From the NCBI GenBank assembly GCA_002452215.1, contig DKCO01000009.1, forward strand, positions 1-18,239: DNA of 18,239 nucleotides, in the 5' to 3' direction. The translations under genes were made by a program, and so were the position numbers. The DNA comes from Spirochaetales bacterium UBA6872 (GTDB lineage: Bacteria; Spirochaetota; Spirochaetia; Sphaerochaetales; Sphaerochaetaceae). The notes under the pieces were generated by a model. The model did not search any database, was not told the origin of the DNA, and was given only the letters and a program-made list of their open reading frames with translations. Positions 1-8,627 of the stretch are shown in pieces (the stretch's first letter is position 1; the number at the start of each line of letters is the position of its first letter).

Positions 1-84
1 ACTAAAACCAAAGGCAAGAAGAATGTCGTTCGTACTTTTCCCTTGCTTCAACATATCCTTTATTGATGCTTCTGATATCTGCAT
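1..84 (-). CDS. Start of an unidentified gene running off the left edge
   Basis: A minus-strand frame opens with ATG at 84 and stays open for 28 codons to the window edge (MQISEASIKDML...). A purine-rich GGGAAAAG sits just upstream of the ATG, and a good sigma70-type promoter lies 24 nt upstream, which is why I accept so short a fragment. The peptide is a lysine- and serine-containing amphipathic stretch that could be a small helical DNA-binding domain, but I do not recognise a family and assign no function. It is separated from guaA by a terminator, so it is its own transcription unit. Confidence 0.4.
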   Translation of the reverse strand, partial: MQISEASIKDMLKQGKSTNDILLAFGFS

Positions 85-107
85 AACTCTTTTCCCTACC
101 TAGAATT

Positions 108-136
108 AGTATACAATAAGTAGGGATATTATGCAA
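108..136 (-). promoter_or_regulatory. Sigma70-like promoter for the left-edge gene
   Basis: On the minus strand there is TTGCAT (136-131), a 17-nt spacer and TATACT (113-108). Both hexamers are near consensus and the spacing is ideal. The -10 box ends 24 nt before the ATG at 84, leaving a leader of roughly 15-18 nt that includes the ribosome binding site. The assignment is by sequence only. Confidence 0.5.
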
Positions 137-185
137 GCGTTTATGATAGTTATTTTCTTATATTGAAAGAAATTATTTAAGTTAG

Positions 186-313
186 ATACCACCAATCAAC
201 GACATTGAAGTTGCTAAAAGTATATCTGATGTGATTTTAAAGATTATGCGACTGAATAGTTACGTCAATTCAAAGAAAAACTCCTTGCATTGCAAGGAGT
301 TAACAACTTATGA
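186..313 (+). pseudogene. Possible 3' relic of a type I restriction specificity subunit (hsdS)
   Basis: From 186 the plus strand reads IPPINDIEVAKSISDVILK in one frame. After a -1 shift near 264-267 it reads QFKEKLLALQGVNNL and stops with TGA at 311-313. The order 'PPI..., then IAKSI-type helix, then coiled stretch with KEKLL' resembles the C-terminal end of HsdS target-recognition half-repeats. There is no start codon, the frame is broken, and an in-frame TAG (183-185) precedes it, so it cannot be a functional gene. The guaA terminator hairpin lies inside it. The resemblance is from memory of the family, not from a search, so this could be chance. Confidence 0.22.
271..301 (-). terminator. 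Rho-independent terminator after guaA
   Basis: On the minus strand a perfect 10-bp stem AACTCCTTGC / GCAAGGAGTT with a 3-nt AAT loop is followed by TTTCTTTG. It starts 15 nt after the guaA stop codon and marks the end of the long minus-strand gene run. Confidence 0.72.
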
Positions 314-315
314 GT

Positions 316-1869
316 CTATTCCCACTCTATTGTTCCTGGTGGTTTTGAAGTAATATCATAGAGGACTCTGTTGACACCTTTGACTTCATTGCATATTCGT
401 GATGCACACTTTTGCAATACATCATATGGCATTCTAAACCAATCAGCTGTCATAGCATCCTCGCTTGTTACAGCTCGTAAAGAACATACTTCCCTATATG
501 TTCTCTCATCACCTTGCACACCAACTGATTTAACTGGAAGAAGATCCGCAAGAGCTTGCCAGATTTTGTCATAAAGCCCCGCTTTTCTTATCTCTTCTAT
601 GAAGATATAATCCACATCGCGAAGAGTATCCAGCCTTTCTTTTGTTACTTCTCCAATGCATCTAACACCAAGGCCTGGACCAGGAAATGGATGACGATAT
701 ACAAGCTCATCAGGAAGCCCAAGCTCTTTCCCTAGCTCTCTGACTTCATCCTTGAACAATTCCTTCAAAGGCTCAAGAAGTTGCCACTTCAAATCCTCTG
801 GAAGTCCTCCGACATTATGATGAGATTTGATCGTAGAGGAAGGGCCGCCGAATGCGCTTTTGGACTCAATCACATCAGGGTAGAGAGTGCCTTGAGCCAA
901 GAACGAGATATCGCCACACTTCCTAGCCTCACGGTAGAAAGTATCAACAAAAAGCTTTCCAATGATTTTTCTTTTTGCCTCTGGCTCAGTGACTCCCTTT
1001 AAAGCACTAAGGAAATCATTCTCGGCATCAGCGTATTGAAGCCTGATCTTGAAGTTCTTCCCAAACAAATCCAATACACTCTCTGCTTCATTCTTCCTCA
1101 GCATGCCATTGTTCACAAAAACACATACAAGCTGGTCTCCAATTGCTTTGTGTATAAGAAGAGCAGCAACCGATGAATCAACTCCACCGGAAAGACCACA
1201 GAGGACCTGTTTGTCACCGACTTTTTCTCTGATTGCTTTTATTGAGTCTTCAACAAAAGAGCCCATGTTCCAATCATTTTTTGCTTTGCATATTGAGAGT
1301 GCAAATGTCCGGATCATTTTCATCCCATCAACAGAATGGACAACTTCTGGATGGAATTGCACTCCATAAAAACGCCTCTTTCCATCCTCAATTGCTGTAT
1401 ATTCGCAATTGCTTGTCGATGCAACTGTCCTAAACCCTTGAGGGATCCTGGAAACAGAGTCTCCATGGCTCATCCAAACTTGGCTCTTGTCACTAATGCC
1501 AGCAAGAAGCTCAGAGCTTTTATCGATTATGTCGATATTTGCAAGGCCATATTCCTTCTTTTCGGGGCATGTTACATCACCTCCAAGCATCAATGACATG
1601 ACTTGTATGCCATAGCAAATACCTAAAATAGGAATACCTAAAGAGAAAATCCCAGCATCAGGACGTGGAGAGTCTTTCGTCTTGACGCTTGCAGGACCGC
1701 CTGAAAGGATAATTCCCTTAGCATTAAGCTTCTCTATCTCTTCTCTAGTTGTATTAAAAGGCACAATCTTACTGTATACGCCACACTCGCGAACTCTTCT
1801 CGCAATCAGTTGGCTATACTGTGCACCAAAATCCAAAACAAGGATCAAATCATGGTTATCAATCGCCAT
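316..1869 (-). CDS. guaA: GMP synthase (glutamine-hydrolysing)
   Basis: Converts XMP to GMP with ATP and glutamine, the last step of guanine nucleotide synthesis in the cytosol. At 517 residues it has the usual full length. The N-terminal class-I glutamine amidotransferase domain (about 8-190) shows the nucleophile Cys85 in LGICYG and the His173/Glu175 pair in QFHPE. The ATP pyrophosphatase domain begins about residue 205 with the PP-loop SGGVDSS (227-233), and the C-terminal dimerisation domain carries HPFPGPGLGVR and ends in IEWE. ATG at 1869 is preceded by GGAGG four bases upstream. The gene lies 60 nt downstream of the ECF S-component gene. A TGCTATAGT extended -10-like box in that gap could give it its own promoter, though the leader would be only about 10 nt. 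No purine riboswitch fold is evident in so short a gap. Confidence 0.97.
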   Translation of the reverse strand: MAIDNHDLILVLDFGAQYSQLIARRVRECGVYSKIVPFNTTREEIEKLNAKGIILSGGPASVKTKDSPRPDAGIFSLGIPILGICYGIQVMSLMLGGDVTCPEKKEYGLANIDIIDKSSELLAGISDKSQVWMSHGDSVSRIPQGFRTVASTSNCEYTAIEDGKRRFYGVQFHPEVVHSVDGMKMIRTFALSICKAKNDWNMGSFVEDSIKAIREKVGDKQVLCGLSGGVDSSVAALLIHKAIGDQLVCVFVNNGMLRKNEAESVLDLFGKNFKIRLQYADAENDFLSALKGVTEPEAKRKIIGKLFVDTFYREARKCGDISFLAQGTLYPDVIESKSAFGGPSSTIKSHHNVGGLPEDLKWQLLEPLKELFKDEVRELGKELGLPDELVYRHPFPGPGLGVRCIGEVTKERLDTLRDVDYIFIEEIRKAGLYDKIWQALADLLPVKSVGVQGDERTYREVCSLRAVTSEDAMTADWFRMPYDVLQKCASRICNEVKGVNRVLYDITSKPPGTIEWE

Positions 1870-1929
1870 CGTTCCTCCATTTGCTCAACTATAGCAAAAA
1901 CAAGTTGCTCTCTTCTACCCACATTCGGG

Positions 1930-2478
1930 CTAAAAACCTATTCGAAGCATATCGAGTTTTCGATAGGCAGAAGCAACAGCTGAATAAAGAACAAGGCCAA
2001 GGACAGAACCAACACCACCCTGGATAGCATTTGGAAGGATCTCTGTCAAAGCCTCTGAAAATGTTGTCAAAAACAATCCTGTAAGCAAGAAATAGCCAAG
2101 CGAAACTGTTATAGTTGCAACAATTGCAGCAAGGATTTTCTTAAAGAGGGAATCCTTCACGCTCTTGACCAAAAGGCCCACTAGCAATCCCTCTATGCCA
2201 TGGACAAAAAAAGAAATCGCAGCCCATTGAGGATACCCACCAACCAAGTCAGAGAATGCTGTGCCAAGTCCACCTGCGACAAATCCAACAAATGGCCCAA
2301 AAGCGTACCCCGAGAATGTGACAGCAACATCGCAAAGTGAAATATATCCCCCAGTGGGAGTCGGAATTCTGACAGCTATAGTGAAAACAGCTACCATCGC
2401 TGTCATAATCGCAATTAAACTAATTACCAAAGCAATCCTTCCTAGGATTTTTTTAAACGAATCAAGAGAATCCGACAC
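1930..2478 (-). CDS. ECF transporter S component (substrate-binding membrane subunit)
   Basis: Integral membrane protein of 182 residues that should bind a vitamin or other micronutrient for the energy-coupling-factor importer encoded just upstream. Several hydrophobic helices are evident. The stretch IRVPTP-like (RIPTPTGGYISLCD) followed by GPFVGFVAGGLGTAFSDL and GYPQWA is the pattern I associate with the PF07155 type of ECF S proteins. I choose GTG at 2478 rather than the ATG at 2505: GTG is preceded by AAGGAGG at 5 nt, while the ATG lies inside ecfT and has no such site. With this start the gene begins 13 nt after the ecfT stop. The substrate cannot be told from sequence. Proximity to guaA is not enough to propose a purine. 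Confidence 0.82.
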   Translation of the reverse strand: MSDSLDSFKKILGRIALVISLIAIMTAMVAVFTIAVRIPTPTGGYISLCDVAVTFSGYAFGPFVGFVAGGLGTAFSDLVGGYPQWAAISFFVHGIEGLLVGLLVKSVKDSLFKKILAAIVATITVSLGYFLLTGLFLTTFSEALTEILPNAIQGGVGSVLGLVLYSAVASAYRKLDMLRIGF

Positions 2479-2491
2479 TGTAGCCTCCTTT

Positions 2492-3232
2492 TCAAGAAAA
2501 AGCAAAAATAAAGATGATAGGTAAGATAAAACTAATAACTATTTGTGTAAAGACCGATGGAGAAAAAGATAGTTTTTCATCTGCCTTCCTTCCTTTTAAT
2601 CCAAACCCCCTCTCTTCAAGAGCTGATGCTGTGTTCGGAATCATCTTTATCGCCAATACTGTCAAGGCTGTAATAGTAGGCATAATGGGATATCCCCTTT
2701 TGCCCTCTTTGAGCCTTAAAGACATAGATAGCCTTATATCTTCATACAAAGATCCCAAGTACGGTATGTAACGAAGGACAAGAAGCAAAGTCAAAGCAAC
2801 ATTGTATGGAAGACGAAACCACTCAAGTGCAATTACAATACGCTCCGAACGCTCTGTTTCAATCAAGAGCATGAATGCGTATGAGACTGAAATAAACCTC
2901 AATGCAACCCTAAGGGCAAGCCTCAGGCCATCATATGTTACTAACTTGAAGCTCTTTATATAGATAGCATTATCTGAATTCCTTGATTGCAAAGGCGACA
3001 GCAAAAAAAGAAAAAGCAACACAGGAAGTAGCCGTAAAAAGCCATTTAAGGTCTCTTTCAAGCCAACTGAATATAGCGACAAACAGACAAAGAAAAAAGC
3101 TATTGGGAAAAGAGCATAAAATGAATTAACGAAGAATAGCGAGATCGAGATGAGGATCGTAAATACAAGCTTTGCTCTTATATCCATCTTATGATACAAG
3201 GATGTGCCATATATGTATGTGTTTATTTGCAT
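2492..3232 (-). CDS. ecfT: ECF transporter T component (EcfT, transmembrane scaffold)
   Basis: Membrane subunit of 246 residues that couples ATP hydrolysis in the ATPase subunits to movement of the S component. About five to six hydrophobic segments are visible (around 22-52, 65-85, 105-125, 140-155, 185-200, 225-245). The cytoplasmic coupling-helix motif appears as ALEERGFG near residue 205, and an earlier degenerate counterpart reads DIRLSMSLR. These Arg-containing helices dock on the ATPase subunits in known ECF structures. The start overlaps the 3' end of ecfA by 10 nt, with AAGGA 9-10 nt upstream, indicating translational coupling. Confidence 0.9.
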   Translation of the reverse strand: MQINTYIYGTSLYHKMDIRAKLVFTILISISLFFVNSFYALFPIAFFFVCLSLYSVGLKETLNGFLRLLPVLLFLFLLSPLQSRNSDNAIYIKSFKLVTYDGLRLALRVALRFISVSYAFMLLIETERSERIVIALEWFRLPYNVALTLLLVLRYIPYLGSLYEDIRLSMSLRLKEGKRGYPIMPTITALTVLAIKMIPNTASALEERGFGLKGRKADEKLSFSPSVFTQIVISFILPIIFIFAFS

Positions 3233-4557
3233 AGCATGCCATCCTTTATATAAGTTATCTCAGCTTTCAATAGCGAGGCGAAATACTCATCATGCGTAAT
3301 TGCCAAAACACCAGATCCTTTATCTAGAAATGATTTGATAGCCCGCCATGAATCACTATATCCTATTGCACTATCAAGCTCATCAAGAATCACATAATCC
3401 CTATCAAGAAGATAAAAGACAGCAGCTTGAACCATTTTTGCTTTTCCATATGATATCTCGCTTATGTACATTCCTCTCTCAATGCCAAACAAAGCCAATG
3501 CTCTTTCTATATCCTCATCGCTAGCGCCAGTACTCTTCATCTCATCATAGACAGTAGGGAGAAACAATTGCTCGAACGGATTTTGCATAAGATAAGCGAC
3601 TTTGGAGCGCCTATCTTTTTCATTTGTCTTCTTCCCATTGATGTATACAAATCCACAATCTTCCTTCAGCAACCCGCACATGACCCTTGAAAAAGTGCTC
3701 TTTCCTGCTCCATTTTCACCCATCAAAAGCCTCAATCCTCCCTTTTTCAAAGAAAAGGATGGAACGTTCAAGGAAAAGGGGCTTTCCTCGAAAACAGATC
3801 TGTGCGACCGAGTAACCACAAGAGATTCAACATCAATCGACTCATTGGATATATTGAAATCGATAGGAGGAAGAACAAGATCTTTTATCTCATAGTTTGC
3901 TACAGTGCCATTTTCAAGCATCAAAGCCTTGTCATAAAGGCCATCATAGACAGCTAAAGGATGGGATGCTAACACTAAAGTTGTTCTTCCTCTTTCTTTT
4001 ATGAGCGATGCCAGCTTTTTCCTCCACCTATCGGAAAGCTCATCAAATGATTCGTCAAAGATATAGAGAAATGGATCGACAGCGAACAGAATCGCACACA
4101 TGAGTCGCCTCTTCTCTCCTCCAGAGAGCTCGGTTGTAGACACTTGCCTGTACTTTTCCAGCTCAAAAGTCTCCAGAGATTTGGAAATTCTTGTTTCAAT
4201 CTCGTCCCTTGAGAACCCGAGATTCTCTAACGGGAACATCAGCTCTGACTCTACAGTGGAGAAAAGAATCATCTCATCTGTATCTTGAGCAACTCTTCCT
4301 ACGAGTCTTATCCTTTCTTTAGTATCCAAAGGGAGAATGCTTTTGCCACTAATATCTATCTCTCCGGATATTGTTCCACCTGTGTATTTCGGACATCCGC
4401 CTGTTATGATTCGAGAAAGTGTTGTCTTTCCTTCTCCCGGACTTGCCATCAAAAGAACAACATCGCCATCTTCTATCTCCAAAGACAATGTTGTGAACAA
4501 CTTTTCATCGCTTTCATCATACTTGAATGACAAGTTATCGATCTTTACCATGTTCAC
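3223..4557 (-). CDS. ECF transporter ATPase, two nucleotide-binding domains in one chain
   Basis: Cytoplasmic motor of the ECF importer, 444 residues, replacing the usual separate EcfA and EcfA' subunits by a tandem fusion. Domain 1 (about 3-225) has Walker A SPGEGKTT (39-46, with Ala where the first Gly is usual), signature LSGGE (144-148), Walker B ending in DE168-169 and switch His199. Domain 2 (about 245-440) has Walker A GENGAGKST (280-288), Q-loop Gln325, Walker B ending in DE392-393 and switch His422. Its signature reads ISYGKAK (368-374) instead of LSGGQ. The start is GTG at 4557, overlapping the plsC stop as GTGA; an ATG two codons later is the alternative. ecfT follows with a 10-nt overlap, so A, T and S are made together. 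Confidence 0.9.
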   Translation of the reverse strand: MNMVKIDNLSFKYDESDEKLFTTLSLEIEDGDVVLLMASPGEGKTTLSRIITGGCPKYTGGTISGEIDISGKSILPLDTKERIRLVGRVAQDTDEMILFSTVESELMFPLENLGFSRDEIETRISKSLETFELEKYRQVSTTELSGGEKRRLMCAILFAVDPFLYIFDESFDELSDRWRKKLASLIKERGRTTLVLASHPLAVYDGLYDKALMLENGTVANYEIKDLVLPPIDFNISNESIDVESLVVTRSHRSVFEESPFSLNVPSFSLKKGGLRLLMGENGAGKSTFSRVMCGLLKEDCGFVYINGKKTNEKDRRSKVAYLMQNPFEQLFLPTVYDEMKSTGASDEDIERALALFGIERGMYISEISYGKAKMVQAAVFYLLDRDYVILDELDSAIGYSDSWRAIKSFLDKGSGVLAITHDEYFASLLKAEITYIKDGMLCK

Positions 4558-5318
4558 TTTTTCTTCTTTGGAAATGAAGGCAAGTTGTCGTATGCGTCTC
4601 TTATCTCATTTTCAACTCGTGTGTGCAAAGTACGAAGCTCTTCTTCATCAAGCAATGCCGTGTCAATAGGAGGCAGGATCTCAACATAGATTGGAACAAT
4701 GCCAATATAATGAGCATCCTCAAAACCCTGTCTTGAGTTTTTAATCGCAACTGGCACGATTTTCGCCTTTGCGCGTGTTGCTATTTTAAAGGAACCAGCC
4801 TTGAACTCAGCAATCTTCCCATTCTTTGAACGTGTTCCTTCTGGGAAGATCATCATTGGAAAACCATTTTCCACATTATTGACGCTATCATGTATTGCCT
4901 TGATTGCATCCCTTGGGCTTTTCCTGTCCAGCTTTACACAATGAATAAGCCACATAAGACCATTGATAAGCGGGATTTTGAAGGCTTCTTTCTTTGCCAC
5001 AGCTCCCGGCCATCGCCCTGTCGAGAAGATCGAAGGAATATCCAAAACAGAACTATGGTTTGGAATGACACAATACTTTTCGCCTTTCTTCGGAAGATTC
5101 TCCTTGCCTATGATCTTTACGCGCGTGCCCAAAAAGAACATGATCCACCAAACAACCGGTTGCAAGATAAGAGTTGATACCTTATCTGAAAGCTTATCAA
5201 GCTTCAAAAGCCTTAAAATCGATCCAAAGACAAGAGCAATAACACCTAGCAAAATCAGAACTGGCAAGATAAATACAATTGCTATCAAAATTCTAAAAAA
5301 CTTTATCACGCTCTTCAT
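4554..5318 (-). CDS. plsC: 1-acyl-sn-glycerol-3-phosphate acyltransferase
   Basis: Transfers an acyl chain to lysophosphatidic acid to make phosphatidic acid, the precursor of membrane phospholipids. The protein has 254 residues, normal for the family. A hydrophobic anchor spans about 7-32 and a second apolar patch about 52-64. The catalytic HX4D motif is NHSSVLD with His88 and Asp93, and the phosphate-binding motif FPEGTRS lies at 158-164. AGGAGG four nt before the ATG overlaps the stop codon of the upstream exporter gene (8-nt gap), and the 3' end overlaps ecfA by 4 nt. Its place between a lipid-exporter-like ABC protein and an importer suggests a general membrane-maintenance operon, which is inference. 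Confidence 0.93.
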   Translation of the reverse strand: MKSVIKFFRILIAIVFILPVLILLGVIALVFGSILRLLKLDKLSDKVSTLILQPVVWWIMFFLGTRVKIIGKENLPKKGEKYCVIPNHSSVLDIPSIFSTGRWPGAVAKKEAFKIPLINGLMWLIHCVKLDRKSPRDAIKAIHDSVNNVENGFPMMIFPEGTRSKNGKIAEFKAGSFKIATRAKAKIVPVAIKNSRQGFEDAHYIGIVPIYVEILPPIDTALLDEEELRTLHTRVENEIRDAYDNLPSFPKKKK

Positions 5319-5326
5319 ATTGCCTC

Positions 5327-7048
5327 CTATTTCATCGAATAAAGCCGATAATATTGGCCTTTTTTGTCCAAGAGCTCCTGGTGAGTTCCCTTCTCTACTA
5401 CCCTACCTTTGTCCATCACATATATGATATCACTATCGATTATCGTGGAAAGGCGATGAGCAATAACAATACTTGTCCTTCCCTTTGATAGAGTTGAAAA
5501 AGCGTTTTGGATAATCTGCTCCGATTCTGTATCCAGAGAGCTTGTAGCTTCATCAAAAACGATTATCTGCGGGTTCTTCAAGAATACTCTTGCAATTGAC
5601 AATCTTTGCTTTTGCCCTCCAGAAAGCCTTGTGCCTCTCTCTCCAACCTCTGTATCCAAGCCATCGGCAAGAGATGACACGAAATCATAAAGGTGAGCGC
5701 TCTTAAGGGCCTCCCACATCTCTTCTTCGGTCGCATCAGCTCGCCCGTAGCGAAGATTCTCCTTGATTGTTGCATCAAAGAGAAATACATTTTGTTGGAC
5801 AAAGCCTATCGCATCATGAAGCGACTTTTGGGAAACACTCGTTATATCTTGTCCATCAATCATTATCCGTCCGCTATCGGCCTCATAGAAACGAGCAAGA
5901 AGAGAGACTGTAGTGGACTTTCCTGATCCCGACTCCCCAACTATTGCAACCTTTTTCCCTCCAGGGATTTCCATAGTCAAATGCTGGATTACCTCTTCCC
6001 GATTATCTGTTTTATAGCTAAACGAAACATCTTCGAACTTTATATCGCCTTTTGTAACAACAAGTGGCTTTGCTCCAACCTTGTCTGCAATATCTGGCTT
6101 TATATCCATTATTTCTGTAAATCGTTCAAACGATGCTGCGCCTTGCGTGAATTGCTCTGTAAAGTTTATCAGCCTATCGATTGGCGGGAGCACAACAGAG
6201 ACATACATCAAGAAAGCTACCAGATCGGAAACTGGAATTGTTCCTTTTGCAATAAGAACAACCCCTCCAACAATCGTTGCAAAGTAGTAGAACTGCCTCA
6301 TAAAGTCAATCCCGGCATGGTAATTTGCCATCTGCTGGTACATCTTCTCTCTGCTGTTTTTCAGCGTCTTGTTTGCTTTGCTGAATTTCTTTTCTTGAAA
6401 AGACTCTTGCGAAAAGCTCTTGACTTCTCTTATGCCTTGGATTGAATTCTCTGCTGCAACATTGACATCAGCTATTGTTTTTCTGATTGCTCTATTCGAT
6501 TCTTTGAGTCTTTTGTTGAAGTAAATTCCATAGAAAAGCATTATTGGCAATGGAATTATTGTGATCAACGCAAGCTTCCATGAGAAGATGAACATCATCA
6601 CATAGGCACCAATTATAGTTATAAGTGATATAACAGCATCCTCTGGTCCATGATGTGCAACTTCAGCAATATTGAACAGGTCATTAGTGATCCTGCTCAT
6701 TATTGTTCCTGTTTTTGTCTTATCAAAATATGAAAAAGAGAGTGTTTGGAGATGAGAAAACAAATCCCTTCTCATGTCGTTTTCAATCCAAACACCTAAG
6801 TAATGGCCCCACTTTATTCTTATATATACAAAAACAGATTCAAGTAGGTACAGCAAAAGTATTGTTGCAAACAAGACAATCATCAAAGTGTAGTCTTTAT
6901 TGAAAGATGAAAGCATGTTAATCAAAAATCTTACTATCGCTGGCACGATTACAGATACAACAGAAGCAAGAAGCGCAACAGTCATGTCAAGCACAAACCA
7001 GTACTTATAGTTTTTATAGTATGAGAAAAAACGTCTAAGCTGGCTCAT
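5327..7048 (-). CDS. ABC exporter half-transporter, MsbA/LmrA-like (fused membrane and ATPase domains)
   Basis: A 573-residue type IV ABC exporter subunit that should work as a homodimer, or as half of a heterodimer, moving lipids, drugs or peptides out of the cytoplasm. Six membrane helices lie within about 18-300, with the charged intracellular loops typical of the family. The ATPase domain begins about 335: Walker A GESGSGKST (371-379), signature LSGGQ (475-479), Walker B with catalytic Glu500 (VFDEATSSLD), and switch IAHRLST. All catalytic elements are canonical. It overlaps the helicase gene by 4 nt (ATGA) and lacks a strong own ribosome site, so it probably depends on coupling. Linkage to plsC favours a lipid-related cargo, but the cargo cannot be read from the sequence. 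Confidence 0.92.
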   Translation of the reverse strand: MSQLRRFFSYYKNYKYWFVLDMTVALLASVVSVIVPAIVRFLINMLSSFNKDYTLMIVLFATILLLYLLESVFVYIRIKWGHYLGVWIENDMRRDLFSHLQTLSFSYFDKTKTGTIMSRITNDLFNIAEVAHHGPEDAVISLITIIGAYVMMFIFSWKLALITIIPLPIMLFYGIYFNKRLKESNRAIRKTIADVNVAAENSIQGIREVKSFSQESFQEKKFSKANKTLKNSREKMYQQMANYHAGIDFMRQFYYFATIVGGVVLIAKGTIPVSDLVAFLMYVSVVLPPIDRLINFTEQFTQGAASFERFTEIMDIKPDIADKVGAKPLVVTKGDIKFEDVSFSYKTDNREEVIQHLTMEIPGGKKVAIVGESGSGKSTTVSLLARFYEADSGRIMIDGQDITSVSQKSLHDAIGFVQQNVFLFDATIKENLRYGRADATEEEMWEALKSAHLYDFVSSLADGLDTEVGERGTRLSGGQKQRLSIARVFLKNPQIIVFDEATSSLDTESEQIIQNAFSTLSKGRTSIVIAHRLSTIIDSDIIYVMDKGRVVEKGTHQELLDKKGQYYRLYSMK

Positions 7049-8559
7049 TTTTTCTTTTTACCTTTTATCTTGTCTAAAATACGCGAGAAAAAGCCTTTCT
7101 TGGATCCATTATTCTTATTGTTTACTGACATAACAATAGTCTGTTTGTCATCAACATTTGCTTTTTTGTTATCATCATTGTTACTCAGGCCTTTTTTATC
7201 TTTCATATTTGTTGCATAGCGACCTTTATAATAAGCCATGCGCTCTTCAAGAGACATGGATGAAAGCTTTTTGAATTCTTCATCGCTGGTATATTTTCTA
7301 TCTCTATCTTTTTTCTTTTTTGTGCTTTGGCGTTTTTTATCAAAAGCCTTTTTTGCATCTCTTTTCTTGACTCGTGAGCCACTGTTTCTTGAAGAATGAT
7401 ATGAGTAGTTTGCACTTTTGTCATCAACGCTCTCAAGGCCACATTCATCAGGCCATAGCACAGGTATCTTCATCTGGATATAGTTTTCGATTGCGTCCAA
7501 TCCATATATGTATTGCTCGCATGCGAGTGTGATTGCCTTTCCGCTTTTTCCTGCCCTTGCTGTTCGTCCAATCCTATGTACATAGTTCTCGTAGTCTTCT
7601 GGGATATCATAGTTGACAACTAACTCTAGATTATCAATTTGGAGTCCTCTTGCTGCAACATCTGTAGCTACAAGAAAATGCAATTTGCCACTTTTCATCC
7701 TGTTTAAGGTCTCTAGTCTCTTGTTTTGGGCCATGTCTCCAGTTAGGCACTCGGACTTGTATCCATTGATTGAAAGGCGTTTCGCAACTTCCTCTGCCTT
7801 ATCTTTTGTATTTGTGAATATCAGACAGCTTTGAGGTTTTATTTTATTCAAAATAGACAACAATAGAGGAAACTTTTCTTCTTTTGTAACATGAAAAAGC
7901 TCTTGCACAATGTTCTTTACTGTAATCTCTTCGGGCTGAACCTCTATCTCCTCAGGTCCATTCATATATTGCCAAGCAATGTTCCTGACAGAGGTCGATA
8001 GTGTTGCAGAGAAAAGCATTGTTTGCCTTTCTTTTGGTCCTCTCATTCTCCCAAACATATATTGTATGTCGGGATAGAATCCCATGTCGAACATCCTGTC
8101 AGCTTCATCAAGGACAACTATGTCGAATTCTTTGAAATTGATTTTCCCTTCCTTAGCAAAATCAATAAGTCTTCCTGGAGTGCCAACAAACAAATCAACG
8201 CCTTGTGAAAGCTCTTGCTCTTGCTCTTTGTAGCCAACTCCACCGAAAAAACAGCCTACTTTGTACCCATCCATCCCTGATGACAATAGCTTTGCGTCTT
8301 GGTCAATCTGTACAGCAAGCTCTCTTGTAGGAGATATCACTAGTGCTTTTGATTTTCTTCCGTTTTCCAAATATCGATTGAATATAGTCAAAAGAAAGAC
8401 AGCTGTCTTGCCACTGCCTGTCTTCGATTGGACCATCACATCCTTTCCTGTCAACGAAATAGGCAAAACAGTCTCTTGTACTTGAGTGCAACTTTCAAAA
8501 CCAGCCTTTTCGATTCCTGCGAGAATCTCTTTTGAGGCTATTATATCTGTAAATTTCAT
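7045..8559 (-). CDS. DEAD-box ATP-dependent RNA helicase
   Basis: Unwinds short RNA duplexes, typically in ribosome assembly or mRNA turnover. With the start chosen here it has 504 residues. Order of motifs: Q-motif region GFESCTQVQ (20-28), Walker A SKTGSGKT (45-52), PTREL (77-81), DEAD (151-154), SAT (184-186), and HRIGRTARAG (328-337). After about residue 380 there is a low-complexity, strongly basic tail rich in Lys, Ser and Asn ending in GKKKK, which probably adds RNA affinity. I start at ATG 8559 because AGGAAG stands six nt before it and MKFTDI is where conservation begins; an upstream in-frame ATG at 8610 would add 17 unlikely residues. RhlE/CsdA-type subfamilies cannot be separated with certainty. 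Confidence 0.93.
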   Translation of the reverse strand: MKFTDIIASKEILAGIEKAGFESCTQVQETVLPISLTGKDVMVQSKTGSGKTAVFLLTIFNRYLENGRKSKALVISPTRELAVQIDQDAKLLSSGMDGYKVGCFFGGVGYKEQEQELSQGVDLFVGTPGRLIDFAKEGKINFKEFDIVVLDEADRMFDMGFYPDIQYMFGRMRGPKERQTMLFSATLSTSVRNIAWQYMNGPEEIEVQPEEITVKNIVQELFHVTKEEKFPLLLSILNKIKPQSCLIFTNTKDKAEEVAKRLSINGYKSECLTGDMAQNKRLETLNRMKSGKLHFLVATDVAARGLQIDNLELVVNYDIPEDYENYVHRIGRTARAGKSGKAITLACEQYIYGLDAIENYIQMKIPVLWPDECGLESVDDKSANYSYHSSRNSGSRVKKRDAKKAFDKKRQSTKKKKDRDRKYTSDEEFKKLSSMSLEERMAYYKGRYATNMKDKKGLSNNDDNKKANVDDKQTIVMSVNNKNNGSKKGFFSRILDKIKGKKKK

Positions 8560-8627
8560 ACTTCTTCCTATATAGGGTAAATATTCCATTCCTAAGATAT
8601 TGTTTCTCAAGCGTTTTGTCTATCAAT

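Noticed and set aside
1870..1929. Purine riboswitch or strong promoter before guaA
   Set aside because: The 60-nt gap is too short for a purine riboswitch; only an extended -10-like TGCTATAGT is seen, and it would leave a leader of about 10 nt.
2476..2505. Longer start (ATG 2505) for the ECF S component
   Set aside because: It lies inside ecfT and lacks a ribosome site, whereas the GTG at 2478 has AAGGAGG five nt upstream.
5981..6445. 154-codon plus-strand frame inside the ABC exporter gene
   Set aside because: Antisense shadow of a well-supported gene; Cys/Asn-rich, no domain.
8560..8610. Upstream ATG for the DEAD-box helicase
   Set aside because: The extra 17 residues do not look like helicase sequence, and the ATG at 8559 has AGGAAG at good spacing.
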